This document shows positions 26,042 through 35,830 of a stretch of 64,000 bases of DNA, in pieces. This DNA comes from CAVQEK01 sp963711495 (GTDB lineage: Bacteria; Bacteroidota; Bacteroidia; Cytophagales; Cyclobacteriaceae): contig CAVQEK010000006.1 in assembly GCA_963711495.1 (NCBI GenBank), forward strand, positions 1 through 64,000, written 5' to 3'. Below the pieces are notes generated by a model. It worked only from the letters and a program-made list of their open reading frames with translations, searched no databases and was not told where the DNA came from. Every line of letters starts with the position of its first letter. Position 1 is the stretch's first letter. The position numbers and the translations under genes were made by a program.

Positions 26042-29000
26042 TTACAGTCCGATGTTAATACCGACCAAAACCGTTTTAACTTGAGGGAAGGTGTATAAAT
26101 CCAATCCCTGGGAAACAGTGGATCCATCCAAGCTGTTCACTTCAGGATCCGCACCGGAATAACTGGTTAAAGTCCAGATATTGGTGCCTGATATGTAGAC
26201 CCTCAATTTACGCAATTTGTATCTTGAAATGATCTTTTCCGGTATGGTATATCCCAGTGAAACGTTCTTAATTCTCAAATAACTAGCATCTTCAATAAAT
26301 CTGGAACTGAAACGGTTGTTGTATGTATTGCCAAATTCATATTTGGGAACAGAAGTGATGTCACCTGGTTTTTGCCATCTTTTCAAAGCGTCACGAGACT
26401 GGTTATTTTGAATATCAGCTCCGGAATTGATCAATGTTGTATTGCCGAAATTGATCATTTCATTACCATAACTAAACTGGAAAAAAAGCGAAAAATCAAA
26501 ATTTTTGTAATTGAAATTGTTGGTAAAGCCACCGAAAAGATCGGGCTGTGCATTACCCAGCAACATGCCATCTTCGGCAGTGAGTTGACCATCACTGTTT
26601 TTATCATAATAAATGGCATCACCGGTTGCAGGGTCCACTCCCAGAAATTTCAAACCCCAGAAAGATCCCAATGGCTGACCGGGCATTATAATGTGTGTGC
26701 TGTTCGTAAACGTCTGGTATCCTGCAAATTGTGGTTCCTCAGTAGCCAGTTTTACCACTTCATTTCGGTTTCTGGACAGGTTTAATTGTGTGGTCCATTT
26801 CAGTGCTTTATCTACATTTACAGTATTCAATGTGAATTCCAGCCCTTCGTTGGTCACTTCGCCGAGGTTACCGGTCACTGATCCGAATCCTGTGGTATAC
26901 GGCAGCGATTCTGATAAGAGCAGATCACTGGTTACATTATAATAATAATCGAAGACAATTTGTATTCTTCCAGCCAGAAAAGAGAGGTCTGATCCAAGGT
27001 TAAATTCTGCCGTTTGTTCCCAGCCGAGATCAGGATTTTCAAGCGTAGCAGGGGCAATGGCCGGAATTCCGTTGTAAGCAGTTACCGCAGCCCAGGTTCC
27101 AAGGTATTGGAAATCCCCAATTCGCTCATTACCGGTGAGACCATAACTGGCCCGTAGCTTGATATCATCAATGAAATTATATTTTTTCAAAAACGATTCC
27201 TGAGAGATACGGTATCCTAAAGAAATAGCTGGGAAAAGGCCATATTTTTTACCTTGACCAAAGCGGGAAGAGCCGTCATATCGCACACTGGCTTTGGCGA
27301 GATATTTTTCCTTGTATTTATAATTTACTTCACTGAAAAATGACATCAAGCCGCTTTCAACCATATCTGAGGAACCCTGGTTGACAATACCTGCAGAAGT
27401 AATGTAGGTAAAATCATTGCTGGGAAATAAAATACCGGTTACCGAGGAAGACCTGCCCAGTCGTTTGATGAACTCCGTTCCGACGGTGATGCCGATGACG
27501 TGAACATCACCAATGCTGGTATTATAATTAAAAACATTGTTATTAACCAGTGTGCCGGCCTCGGAAGTACTGTAAACGCCATAACCCTGTTGACCGACAT
27601 TGACGAGGTAGCCTCCGATGGCGGTGGTGTTTGGCTCATATTGATCTTCCACTGTAGTGGTGTAATCGATGCTGACTTTGGAAGTAAAAAATAATTTTGG
27701 TATGATTTCGTAACGTGCGTCTATGCCTCCAAGTATTCGTGTGGCGTACGTATCGAAACGTGGTTCAAGCGCTTGCGCTACCGGATTGAAGTTGGGAAAA
27801 CTCGCATAACCATTGTCACCGGGCGCATAAAGATTTCCCTCTTCATCGTATGGTTGATAATAAGGAAGGCTGGATAAGGCCGCTGAATATACACCATCAA
27901 GGAAATTGTCTCCTTTGACGCGTTTGTTGAGTATTCGGGCAAGACTGAGATTAAGGCCAAATGTTAAACGATCGGTTGCATCGTGATCGATGTTAGCAGT
28001 GGTGGTAAACCTTTTAAATTCATTGTTTAGCATTACACCTTCTTCGTCCCGGTAGGAACCGCTGAGATAAAACCGGGTGTTTTCAGACCCCCCGGTGGCA
28101 GATAGTTGGTACTGCTGCATCAATGCCTGTCTGGTTACGGCATCTACCCAGTCAGTATTTACGCCATCGGTGACACCTGGAATTCCGGCGGAATTTGGGT
28201 CTTCACCGGCATTTACCATCGCTTCACGCTGCAGTTGCAAAAGCTCTTTTGAATTGAGGAGGTCAATTTTTCCGGTGGGTTGGCTGAGACCGCGCTGAAC
28301 ATCGATATCGAACGTGGTACCTGTATTGGCTTTACCGCGTTTTGTAGTGATGAGCACTACACCATTGGCAGCACGAGAGCCATAGATTGCTTTCGCGGCC
28401 GCATCCTTTAACACTTCAATAGAGGCGATGTCATTGGGATTCAAAGTGGCCAGGGCATTGTCATTCTGTCCGCCAAAACTACGTTGTGTGAGTCCGCCAT
28501 CCCGAACAGGAATGCCATCGATGACATAAAGTGGTCGATTGGAGCTGGCAATTGAAGAATTACCACGAATCCGTACCATAATTCCACCTCCCGGCTCACC
28601 GGAAGATTTGGTGACAGTAACACCGGATACCTGTCCCTGCAGGGCCTGGTCAAGTCCGGTAATGGGCATGTCTTTGACCGCCTGTGGATTGACGGAAGAA
28701 ATGGAGCCCACAATATCCGCCCTTTTTTGAGTAGAATATCCGGTTACTACAATTTCCTGTAATTGTTTGGTGTCTTCCTGCATAACAACATCGATGACGG
28801 TCCTGTCATCAATATTTTCTTCAACTTTGGTATACCCAATGTAGGAGAACACCAGTACCGGAGCATCTTGAGGTACGGAAAGGCTATAATGTCCTTCAAA
28901 ATCAGAGATTGTACCTGTTGTGGTATTTTGAATGAAAATATTGACACCAGGTATTGCATTGCCCTTAGCATCTTTTACCGTTCCCGAAATAACTTTTTGT

Positions 29001-29062
29001 TGAGCCTGAACCCATTGACTGAAGCCGAATAAAAAAAGAACAACGAGTAAACCTTTCTTCAT
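26042..29062 (-). CDS. susC: SusC/RagA TonB-dependent outer-membrane transporter
   Basis: This is a 1006-residue TonB-dependent transporter. It has a signal peptide ending near WVQAQQ, an N-terminal carboxypeptidase-D-like domain (VISGTVKDAKGNAIPGVNIF, about 24-43, to about 105), a plug domain (VVTGYSTQKRADIVGSISSV and the SusC plug end RGKANTGT), and a 22-strand barrel finishing in a C-terminal strand VKTVLVGINIGL. It is the first gene of a five-gene operon (susC, susD, two lipoproteins, S8 protease). No ECF sigma or anti-sigma gene and no hybrid two-component regulator is adjacent, so control is probably constitutive or through a distant regulator. Confidence 0.96.
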   Translation of the reverse strand: MKKGLLVVLFLFGFSQWVQAQQKVISGTVKDAKGNAIPGVNIFIQNTTTGTISDFEGHYSLSVPQDAPVLVFSYIGYTKVEENIDDRTVIDVVMQEDTKQLQEIVVTGYSTQKRADIVGSISSVNPQAVKDMPITGLDQALQGQVSGVTVTKSSGEPGGGIMVRIRGNSSIASSNRPLYVIDGIPVRDGGLTQRSFGGQNDNALATLNPNDIASIEVLKDAAAKAIYGSRAANGVVLITTKRGKANTGTTFDIDVQRGLSQPTGKIDLLNSKELLQLQREAMVNAGEDPNSAGIPGVTDGVNTDWVDAVTRQALMQQYQLSATGGSENTRFYLSGSYRDEEGVMLNNEFKRFTTTANIDHDATDRLTFGLNLSLARILNKRVKGDNFLDGVYSAALSSLPYYQPYDEEGNLYAPGDNGYASFPNFNPVAQALEPRFDTYATRILGGIDARYEIIPKLFFTSKVSIDYTTTVEDQYEPNTTAIGGYLVNVGQQGYGVYSTSEAGTLVNNNVFNYNTSIGDVHVIGITVGTEFIKRLGRSSSVTGILFPSNDFTYITSAGIVNQGSSDMVESGLMSFFSEVNYKYKEKYLAKASVRYDGSSRFGQGKKYGLFPAISLGYRISQESFLKKYNFIDDIKLRASYGLTGNERIGDFQYLGTWAAVTAYNGIPAIAPATLENPDLGWEQTAEFNLGSDLSFLAGRIQIVFDYYYNVTSDLLLSESLPYTTGFGSVTGNLGEVTNEGLEFTLNTVNVDKALKWTTQLNLSRNRNEVVKLATEEPQFAGYQTFTNSTHIIMPGQPLGSFWGLKFLGVDPATGDAIYYDKNSDGQLTAEDGMLLGNAQPDLFGGFTNNFNYKNFDFSLFFQFSYGNEMINFGNTTLINSGADIQNNQSRDALKRWQKPGDITSVPKYEFGNTYNNRFSSRFIEDASYLRIKNVSLGYTIPEKIISRYKLRKLRVYISGTNIWTLTSYSGADPEVNSLDGSTVSQGLDLYTFPQVKTVLVGINIGL

Positions 29063-29094
29063 CTAATTTTTTTTAACCTCCAAATGTCGTCCAT

Positions 29095-29102
29095 CAAATA
29101 TA
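29095..29102 (-). promoter_or_regulatory. Candidate -7 promoter element for susC operon
   Basis: On the minus strand this reads TATATTTG, a perfect TAnnTTTG, 33 bases upstream of the susC ATG. A GGAGGTT ribosome-binding site lies between them (29075-29081). A weak TTTC is the best -33 match. It is a candidate only. Confidence 0.4.
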
Positions 29103-29449
29103 TTTCCTTCAAACCATTAATAATATGAAAAGTTAAGAACAATTGCCCCAGTTAACACTGAAAAAAAATTCTGGCCAACTTAAACTTTAAATATACTTCA
29201 AATTTTTTTGAATTTGTATTGAAATTATTTCTGGCTTTAGTCGCAATACCGACAAGTGCGCCGATGATCCCTAAAAACGGGCTTCACGTGTAAAAAAACT
29301 TTACTTATTCACCAAGAGATATAAACTTTATGGGTTGTTACAATATCATAAATTCCTGTCTTTTTGAAAAATATTGCTGGCCGATGCAACCTGACACAAA
29401 GTATTGATCTCTCTTATTTAAAAAATTACAAATTAAAACATTCAGTTCT
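29103..29449. other. Divergent intergenic region susC / TSGG-repeat gene
   Basis: Together with the susC leader this is about 387 bases without a credible gene. It should hold the two divergent promoters. I see no riboswitch-like or terminator-like structure. Confidence 0.4.
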
Positions 29450-30403
29450 ATGAAAGCGCAGAATTTACAAGTGTTTTTTAGATTGGTCATGAGCCTGGCC
29501 TTTTTATTTTTATGCAGTGTTGGAACTTTTGCTGCCCACAGTGCATACACGACTAAAGACGAACCGTATAAAGTCCAAAAATTTACCATTAACGGTAATG
29601 CTGAATTATACGTCGAAACTTCCGGTGGTTCTATAGATGTTGAAGGTGGGAATGGCAATGAAGTAGAAGTTGCGGTATATGTGCGATCCAATCGGTGGGG
29701 ACTGAGCAAAATTGAAACCATGATGGAAGAAGACTATAAACTGACGATTGAAAAACACGGTGATCGGGTGGAAGCCATTGCCAAAAGAATCAGTTCGGGC
29801 TGGATGAATAATGGTCTTAGTATATCATTTGTGGTGAAGGTGCCAACCACTACAACTTGTGAACTTAAAACCAGTGGTGGTTCCATAGAATTGTCTAAGG
29901 TCAAAGGCAGTGAACAACGACTGAATACCAGTGGTGGGAGCATTACCATGCGTGCTATTAGCGGTGATATCGATGCACATACTTCCGGTGGTGGCATTAA
30001 CATCGACCATACAGATGGCAATGTACATGCCCGCACCAGTGGTGGATCAATACGCGTTTCCGGTGCAGCAGGCCTGGTTGATGTGAACACATCAGGAGGA
30101 GGTATCCATTTGGATGATGTTTCCGGGAAAATCATTGCGCAAACCAGCGGAGGAGGAATTGATGCGGATATCAGACAGTTGACCAACGAATTGACTTTAA
30201 AAACCAGTGGTGGGAGCATTCATGCCAGGATCCCTTCTGGTCTGGGGCTTGATCTAAACCTCCGGGGAAATCATGTTAATACTCAACTCGAGAATTTCAG
30301 TGGTGAATCTAAATCAGACAAAATTGTCGGTTCTATTAATGGAGGAGGGATTCCTGTAAATATGTCCACTTCCGGTGGGAGCGTTACTTTGGACTACGAT
30401 TAA
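29450..30403 (+). CDS. Exported TSGG-repeat protein (DUF4097-type beta-helix)
   Basis: This is a 317-residue exported protein with a signal peptide ending near TFAAHSA (about residue 26). From about residue 50 it is built of units of about 14-20 residues, each containing TSGG followed by S or G and I or V (for example LKTSGGSIEL, LNTSGGSITM, AHTSGGGINI, ARTSGGSIRV), nine or so in total, the last being TSGGSVTLDYD. This is the pattern of DUF4097/DUF2807-like right-handed beta-helix proteins, thought to be putative adhesins or envelope proteins. No catalytic residues can be named. It is transcribed alone and is followed by a strong terminator. Confidence 0.85.
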   Translation: MKAQNLQVFFRLVMSLAFLFLCSVGTFAAHSAYTTKDEPYKVQKFTINGNAELYVETSGGSIDVEGGNGNEVEVAVYVRSNRWGLSKIETMMEEDYKLTIEKHGDRVEAIAKRISSGWMNNGLSISFVVKVPTTTTCELKTSGGSIELSKVKGSEQRLNTSGGSITMRAISGDIDAHTSGGGINIDHTDGNVHARTSGGSIRVSGAAGLVDVNTSGGGIHLDDVSGKIIAQTSGGGIDADIRQLTNELTLKTSGGSIHARIPSGLGLDLNLRGNHVNTQLENFSGESKSDKIVGSINGGGIPVNMSTSGGSVTLDYD

Positions 30404-30428
30404 GATATATAACCTGTTAATGACACTG

Positions 30429-30466
30429 AAACCAGCTTTTCACGAATATTGAGGAGCTGGTTTTTT
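30429..30466 (+). terminator. Intrinsic terminator after TSGG-repeat gene
   Basis: AAACCAGCT and AGCTGGTTT make a 9-bp stem around a 17-base loop, followed by TTTTTT. It lies 26 bases past the stop codon at 30403. Confidence 0.8.
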
Positions 30467-30661
30467 CGTGATTTGTGTTGATGAAAGATGGTCTGATTTC
30501 CAGAAATACAGACCAATTTTCATTGAGCTTCCGATAAATGTTCAACTCAATTCTAAACTTTTTAGGGTCTAATTAATTAATACAAATACATATTCACAAT
30601 CCAATAACTTGAGTGCTAAGCAGGCGCAGCAATTCTTAATCATCAAATACTGAAAAAACTT

Positions 30662-31330
30662 ATGGAAGAACACATTGTCAAAATATCGCACACGGAGTAC
30701 GTCACCCACAATGTCCGGAGATTTCAATTGGAAAAACCCGATAACTATAAATTCATACCCGGACAGGCGACTGAAGTTGCGATCAATAAACCAGCATGGA
30801 AAGATGAGCGCAGGCCATTTACATTTACAAGCTTGAACAGCGAACCTTATCTGGAATTCACCATTAAAATTTATACTGACCACCAAGGTGTGACCAACGC
30901 CTTGAAAGACTTGAAAGCAGGTGATGAATTGATAATTCACGATGTGTGGGGAGCCATTAATTATAAAGGACCGGGAGTTTTTCTGGCGGGTGGTGCAGGA
31001 GTGACGCCATTCATTGCAATCTTTCGACAATTGTACTCGGATCATAAAATCGAAGGTAACCGCCTGATTTTTTCCAATAAAACTGAGAAGGACATCATTT
31101 TAAAAGATGAATTCACCAAGATGCTTGGGAATAATTTTTACAATACCATCACCAGGGAAAAATCTTCGGAGTACGATCATCATCGCATCGATGAGGCATT
31201 CTTGAAAAATAACATTAAGGATTTTGATCAGGAATTTTATGTGTGTGGCCCGGATAAATTTGTTGAGGATTTGAACAGTATGCTCAAGAAGCTGGGGGCT
31301 AAACCTGATGCTGTGGTTATTGAAACGTGA
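30662..31330 (+). CDS. Ferredoxin-NADP reductase-like flavoprotein
   Basis: This is an FNR-superfamily oxidoreductase of 222 aa. The FAD domain has ERRPFTFTSLNSEPYLEF (the RxYS-like flavin site, here RPFTFTS, about 56-62), and the pyridine-nucleotide domain has GVFLAGGAGVTPFIAIFR (about 103-120) and FYVCGPDKFVEDLN near the C terminus. There is no 2Fe-2S domain, so it must pass electrons to or from a separate carrier. It is a stand-alone gene whose partner is not evident. It could link NADPH to the ferredoxin used by KorAB, but that is only a thought. Confidence 0.87.
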   Translation: MEEHIVKISHTEYVTHNVRRFQLEKPDNYKFIPGQATEVAINKPAWKDERRPFTFTSLNSEPYLEFTIKIYTDHQGVTNALKDLKAGDELIIHDVWGAINYKGPGVFLAGGAGVTPFIAIFRQLYSDHKIEGNRLIFSNKTEKDIILKDEFTKMLGNNFYNTITREKSSEYDHHRIDEAFLKNNIKDFDQEFYVCGPDKFVEDLNSMLKKLGAKPDAVVIET

Positions 31331-31426
31331 ATTAGTATTGGAGAATGATCAAAGTAGCGTATTTAGAATATTGAAATCAACCAGAGGGATGAATGCATCT
31401 TGTTTTGCAGTGAAATAAAATTCAAC

Positions 31427-33763
31427 TTACAATTCTCCATTGATTTCGTTGGTAAGCGAATAAGGAAAATCTTCCGGTTCGGTCCCTCTTTTCTTATTCG
31501 GTTTATTGTCCATGTCAAAATTTAAGGTGCCACCCGAAATGATGTCGTTATGAGAAATCCAGTTTTTATTGTATCGACTACCATTAAGTTCGACTTGCTC
31601 GACATACATATCTTGAGGGCTGTTGTCCGGTGCTTCAATCACAAATTTTTTACCATTATCGAATGAGATGGTGATTTTTTTGAACAATGGAGCGCCCAAC
31701 ACATAACTGGGTGTTCCCGGACACACCGGATAAAATCCCATCGCGCTGAAAACATACCAGGCTGACATTTGCCCGTTATCCTCGTCGCCGCAGAGCCCAT
31801 CAGGTGTTGGAGTATACAGTTTGTCCATCACGGCACGTACCCATTTCTGGGTCTTCCATGGTTCTCCGGCATAATCGTATAAATAGGGCACATGCTGCAC
31901 TGGCTGATTACCATGGGCATACTGTCCCATGTCGGCAAGCACCATTTCAGTCATTTCATGTATGACCCTCCCGTAGCTTCCAACCTTAAATTCCGGAGGG
32001 GTTGAAAATACCTGATCAAGTTTTTGTATAAATTTTTCTTTGCCACCCATCAGGTTGATGAGCCCCTGAACATCCTGGAAAACAGACCAGGTGTATTGCC
32101 AGGCATTGCCTTCCGTATACGGACCTCCCCATTCAATGGGATCAAATGGTTCTGACCAATCACCGTTGGCTTTACGCCCACGCATAAAATTAGTTTTGGG
32201 ATCAAAAACGTTTTTGTAATTCTGAGCTTTCTGACGAAATATTTCGATATCATCGGTCTGATTCAATGCTTTGGCCATTTGCATGATACAAAAATCGTCA
32301 TAAGCATATTCTAAAGTTTTGGCCGTACCTTCTTTGTAATCCGGATATGGCACATACCCCAGATCGTTGTACATTCTGAGTCCATCACGACCAGGGGCAT
32401 ATTTAGGCGGAATCACAAAGGCATCCTTTTTCATCGCTTGATAGGCGAGATCCACATCAAAATCGGTAATACCTTTCATGTAAGCATCGGTGAACAAGGA
32501 AGCCGCATGACATCCAATCATTCCTTTCCGATAACCTGGACTTGGCCAGATCGGGAGCCAACCCCCTTCTTTATAAGCATTCACCAGCCATTGCATCATT
32601 TGCGCATCTCTGTCGGGGTACAATAGGGTAAAAAATGGAAACTCTGCCCTGAATGTGTCCCAAAACCCATTGTCAGCAAACATGTATCCGTTGTGAATTT
32701 TGTCATCGTAGGGGCTGTAATGGATCATTCGGCCACTTTCGTCGTATTCGTAAAATATTCTCGGGAAAAGCAACATGTGATACAGTGCCGTATAAAATGT
32801 TGTTTTTTGATCGACTGTTCCACCTTCCACAAAAATCTTATTTAATTCAACATTCCACAACTGATTGGCCCTGATCTTGGTTTGGTCGAAATTGTATTTC
32901 GCAACTTCCCGGTTGAAATTGAGAATGGCTTGTTTTACACTAATGAACGAAGTGGCAATCTTTACCTGAACCGGCTCATTTCTTTCTGTTTGGAATCGTA
33001 AAGCTACTCCGGCATGATCTCCCCGAACCTCTCTGCTTAAACTTCTGAGTGTGTCACTGTTCCAGGTTGAGTAGCTTGTGAAATTTTTGTCAAATTCCAT
33101 GATAAAATATATCGCAAAGCCTTTTGGAACTGGTCCATGGTGATTTTTAGTATATCCGATGATTCTGCGTTGTTGAGGGATAATTCGAATGTAGGAGCCA
33201 CCAGAAAGTCCGTCTACGACAATATATGATGACTCTGACTCTGGGAAAGTAAATTTCATGACAGCGCCCCTGGTTGTTGGCGCCATTTCACCGATCACAT
33301 TATACCGTTCCAAATGAACCTGATAATAATATGGCGTGGAAATTTCATTCACATGGTTGAATTCCGAAGCTCGCTTATCTCCATCTACCGTCAGTTCACC
33401 AACGACAGGCATGATGTTAAATGCGCCATAATCACCCATCCAGGGACTTGGCTGATGGGTACATCGAAAACCTTGAATGGTTTTGGCATTATATTGATAG
33501 ATCCAGCGATCGTCTTTATTGCCAGTTTGGGGTGTCCAGAAATTCATGCCCCATGGCACTGATACTGCAGGATAAGTATTGCCATTGGAAACTTCATAAC
33601 TTGACTCAGTTCCAATCAATGGATTTACAAATCTCACCAGATTTGCCTGATCGGTAGGATAACTGGACAGATCTTTAAAACTACATGAATTTGCAAAGGT
33701 CATGGCCACAACGGCCATGATGACAAAATACTTAATACTGATATCCTCCTTGTTCAATCGCAT
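31427..33763 (-). CDS. GH92 family alpha-mannosidase, lipoprotein
   Basis: This is a glycoside hydrolase family 92 exo-alpha-mannosidase, calcium-dependent in characterised members. The N-terminal domain begins FVNPLIGTESSYEVSNGNTYP and contains GFRCTHQPSPWMGDYG. The (alpha/alpha)6 part contains DNGFWDTFRAEFPFFTLLYP, EWGGPYTEGNAWQYTW with the acid Glu, and the family end GLCGDEDNGQMSAWYVFSAMGFYPVCPG. I use the ATG at 33763, which gives a regular lipoprotein signal ending FANSC; the frame is open to an ATG at 33799. The gene stands alone, away from susCD. It probably removes mannose from N- or O-glycans on the cell surface or in the periplasm. Confidence 0.93.
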   Translation of the reverse strand: MRLNKEDISIKYFVIMAVVAMTFANSCSFKDLSSYPTDQANLVRFVNPLIGTESSYEVSNGNTYPAVSVPWGMNFWTPQTGNKDDRWIYQYNAKTIQGFRCTHQPSPWMGDYGAFNIMPVVGELTVDGDKRASEFNHVNEISTPYYYQVHLERYNVIGEMAPTTRGAVMKFTFPESESSYIVVDGLSGGSYIRIIPQQRRIIGYTKNHHGPVPKGFAIYFIMEFDKNFTSYSTWNSDTLRSLSREVRGDHAGVALRFQTERNEPVQVKIATSFISVKQAILNFNREVAKYNFDQTKIRANQLWNVELNKIFVEGGTVDQKTTFYTALYHMLLFPRIFYEYDESGRMIHYSPYDDKIHNGYMFADNGFWDTFRAEFPFFTLLYPDRDAQMMQWLVNAYKEGGWLPIWPSPGYRKGMIGCHAASLFTDAYMKGITDFDVDLAYQAMKKDAFVIPPKYAPGRDGLRMYNDLGYVPYPDYKEGTAKTLEYAYDDFCIMQMAKALNQTDDIEIFRQKAQNYKNVFDPKTNFMRGRKANGDWSEPFDPIEWGGPYTEGNAWQYTWSVFQDVQGLINLMGGKEKFIQKLDQVFSTPPEFKVGSYGRVIHEMTEMVLADMGQYAHGNQPVQHVPYLYDYAGEPWKTQKWVRAVMDKLYTPTPDGLCGDEDNGQMSAWYVFSAMGFYPVCPGTPSYVLGAPLFKKITISFDNGKKFVIEAPDNSPQDMYVEQVELNGSRYNKNWISHNDIISGGTLNFDMDNKPNKKRGTEPEDFPYSLTNEINGEL

Positions 33764-34040
33764 TGAAATCAAAATATTTTCATGAAGTTGCTTAAACACA
33801 GAAAAATAGTCATTGATCCAGTATAGATGGTTTTTGCTTCCAATCGATTATTAGTGAAACGAATTTAGGAAGAACAATAATATATCTGGAATAAATTCTA
33901 GAAAAACTAAGCTGATCAACCCAAAGGACATGGATTAGTCAATAATTATATCAAAAAACCAATGAATTTTTGATATAATTCGACCAATTCAAACCTTAAC
34001 ACGTTTAAGATGTCATCTTTGACATTGAATGTTTTCAGCA

Positions 34041-35555
34041 TCAATTGCCACCTCCCTGTTTTACAAACTCAATTTTATCTGGAATATTTGCGATTTTCTT
34101 AATGACTTTATAAACAAAAGTACATACTTTTTCTTCACCGGGAATATTTAAAGTTTCAAGATCGTCTTTTGGCGTATGATATTCAGGGTGTCCTCCCGTA
34201 TGCATGCCGAGGACAGGGATGTTTTTGCGATAAAATGACACATGGTCTGAACCACCAACACCTCCCGGAATTACATAAACTTTCAATGTGCTTTCTTTTT
34301 TCAGACTGTCCAAAAGTGGTACACCTTGTGAAAATGTCCCACATCCACCGATGTACAGTTCTTTTTGCTGATCGAGATGACCAACCATATCGAGATTGAT
34401 CATTACTTTGATCTTTTCTATCGGGACCGGTGGATGATCTGTAAAATATTCAGATCCCAGAAGGCCCTCCTCTTCAGCGCTAAAAGCAATAATGATCACA
34501 CTGCGTTTTAGTAATTCGTTATCTTTTGCCAGTTGAGCACCTATTGTCATGATCGCTGCAGTCCCACTCGCATTATCATCGGCTCCATTATGAATGGCTG
34601 TTGTGTCAGGTCGTAAGGAACCGGTTCCATAACCGCCCATGCCTAAATGGTCATAATGTGCCCCCAAAACGATATATTCTTTTTTTAATTCAGGACCGCT
34701 TCCTTCAATTAACCCCACCACATTGGCTGTTTTTATTTTCCTGGACCTGATATCCAGGGATGAAGTTAAGGTTGGTATTAATTCGAAGGACCGTTGCTCA
34801 TCCAGTGATTCCAGTTGCTGTATGGTTTTGTTCTGAGGTTTTAACAGCAAATCGGCAACCGCCCTTTTTATTTGGAGAACCGGAACCTCAAGAATCACTG
34901 TTCTGCGCGGGCGCAGTCGTTGCAGATCGTCGTAATTTGGACCAGTCTCAGTTTTTTTGCTGGCGAGTTCTTCATTATTCACAAATATTACTCCGGCAGC
35001 ACCATTTCGTATAGCAATCCTTGACTTGATATGGTCAGAAGTAGAATCCCTGAGTGCATGGTTTTTGTTTAAATGTTCCGGAAGCCCGCGGACAATCATG
35101 ACCCATTTTCCTGAAACGCTAATACCTTTATAATCATCCAATTCCAAAGAATCAAGTTTGAATTGCAAGCCATATCCACAAAAGACTACCTTGTTGACAA
35201 GAGTGCCTTTTCGGGCAGAAAAATTCAGGGGGATATAATCCCTGATGAGTTTGCCCTTAAAACTGTCAAACTGCAGCAGATTGTTTTTGCCGGTATCCAG
35301 TTTTACAACCGTGTGGAAGTACTGGAAATAGTGTTTTTTCAGCGCCTGTATACCGGCTTTTTCAAAATTATCACGAATAAACCGCGCGCACTTCCAACTT
35401 TCCTGTGTACCTGGAAATCGCCCTTTCATTTGATCGCTGGCTAAAAATGAAATTCTATCGCGAATGGCCTGCTGAGTAATTAATGACTGCGCCGAAACAT
35501 AATGCTGAAAAACCAGCGAGAGTATAAAAAAATAGAAATAAATCTTTTTCACCAT
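34041..35555 (-). CDS. M28 family zinc aminopeptidase, exported
   Basis: This is an exported peptidase of 504 aa. From the ATG at 35555 a clear signal peptide follows (KKIYFYFFILSLVFQHYVSAQ); the open frame upstream to 35624 lacks one. A PA-type insert with GAAGVIFVNN is present. The M28 metal centre is complete: His in LGAHYDHLG, bridging Asp in HNGADDNASGTAA, Glu pair in AFSAEEEGLLGSEYF, Asp in NLDMVGHL, and His in HTGGHPEYHTPKDD. It lies alone next to an insertion sequence. With the S8 protease it adds to a peptide-scavenging capacity. Confidence 0.93.
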   Translation of the reverse strand: MVKKIYFYFFILSLVFQHYVSAQSLITQQAIRDRISFLASDQMKGRFPGTQESWKCARFIRDNFEKAGIQALKKHYFQYFHTVVKLDTGKNNLLQFDSFKGKLIRDYIPLNFSARKGTLVNKVVFCGYGLQFKLDSLELDDYKGISVSGKWVMIVRGLPEHLNKNHALRDSTSDHIKSRIAIRNGAAGVIFVNNEELASKKTETGPNYDDLQRLRPRRTVILEVPVLQIKRAVADLLLKPQNKTIQQLESLDEQRSFELIPTLTSSLDIRSRKIKTANVVGLIEGSGPELKKEYIVLGAHYDHLGMGGYGTGSLRPDTTAIHNGADDNASGTAAIMTIGAQLAKDNELLKRSVIIIAFSAEEEGLLGSEYFTDHPPVPIEKIKVMINLDMVGHLDQQKELYIGGCGTFSQGVPLLDSLKKESTLKVYVIPGGVGGSDHVSFYRKNIPVLGMHTGGHPEYHTPKDDLETLNIPGEEKVCTFVYKVIKKIANIPDKIEFVKQGGGN

Positions 35556-35830
35556 GATATAAATTCCTTTTTTATTTCGACCAAAATTAAGACTACTATG
35601 CGTATTCCGACAGATTTCTGGCAAATTATTGATCGCCTGACCAGAACAGAAATTTTGAAATCAAAATAAAGCCTGCGGGGAGTAAAAAATTATTCCGGAG
35701 TCCATATTAAACCCACTTCAATCTCTAAAAAATGTTCGTAAAACCATCTGATCAAAGTAACAATGGGAATCAAGAAAAAATCATGAACTTTTTTATCGGC
35801 TCTTTTAAACGATTTTGAAAAACTCGTGTC

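Noticed and set aside
29600..30390. Regularly spaced repeats that might suggest a CRISPR array.
   Set aside because: The repeats are protein-level TSGG units within one open frame with diverged DNA, not identical direct repeats with unique spacers.
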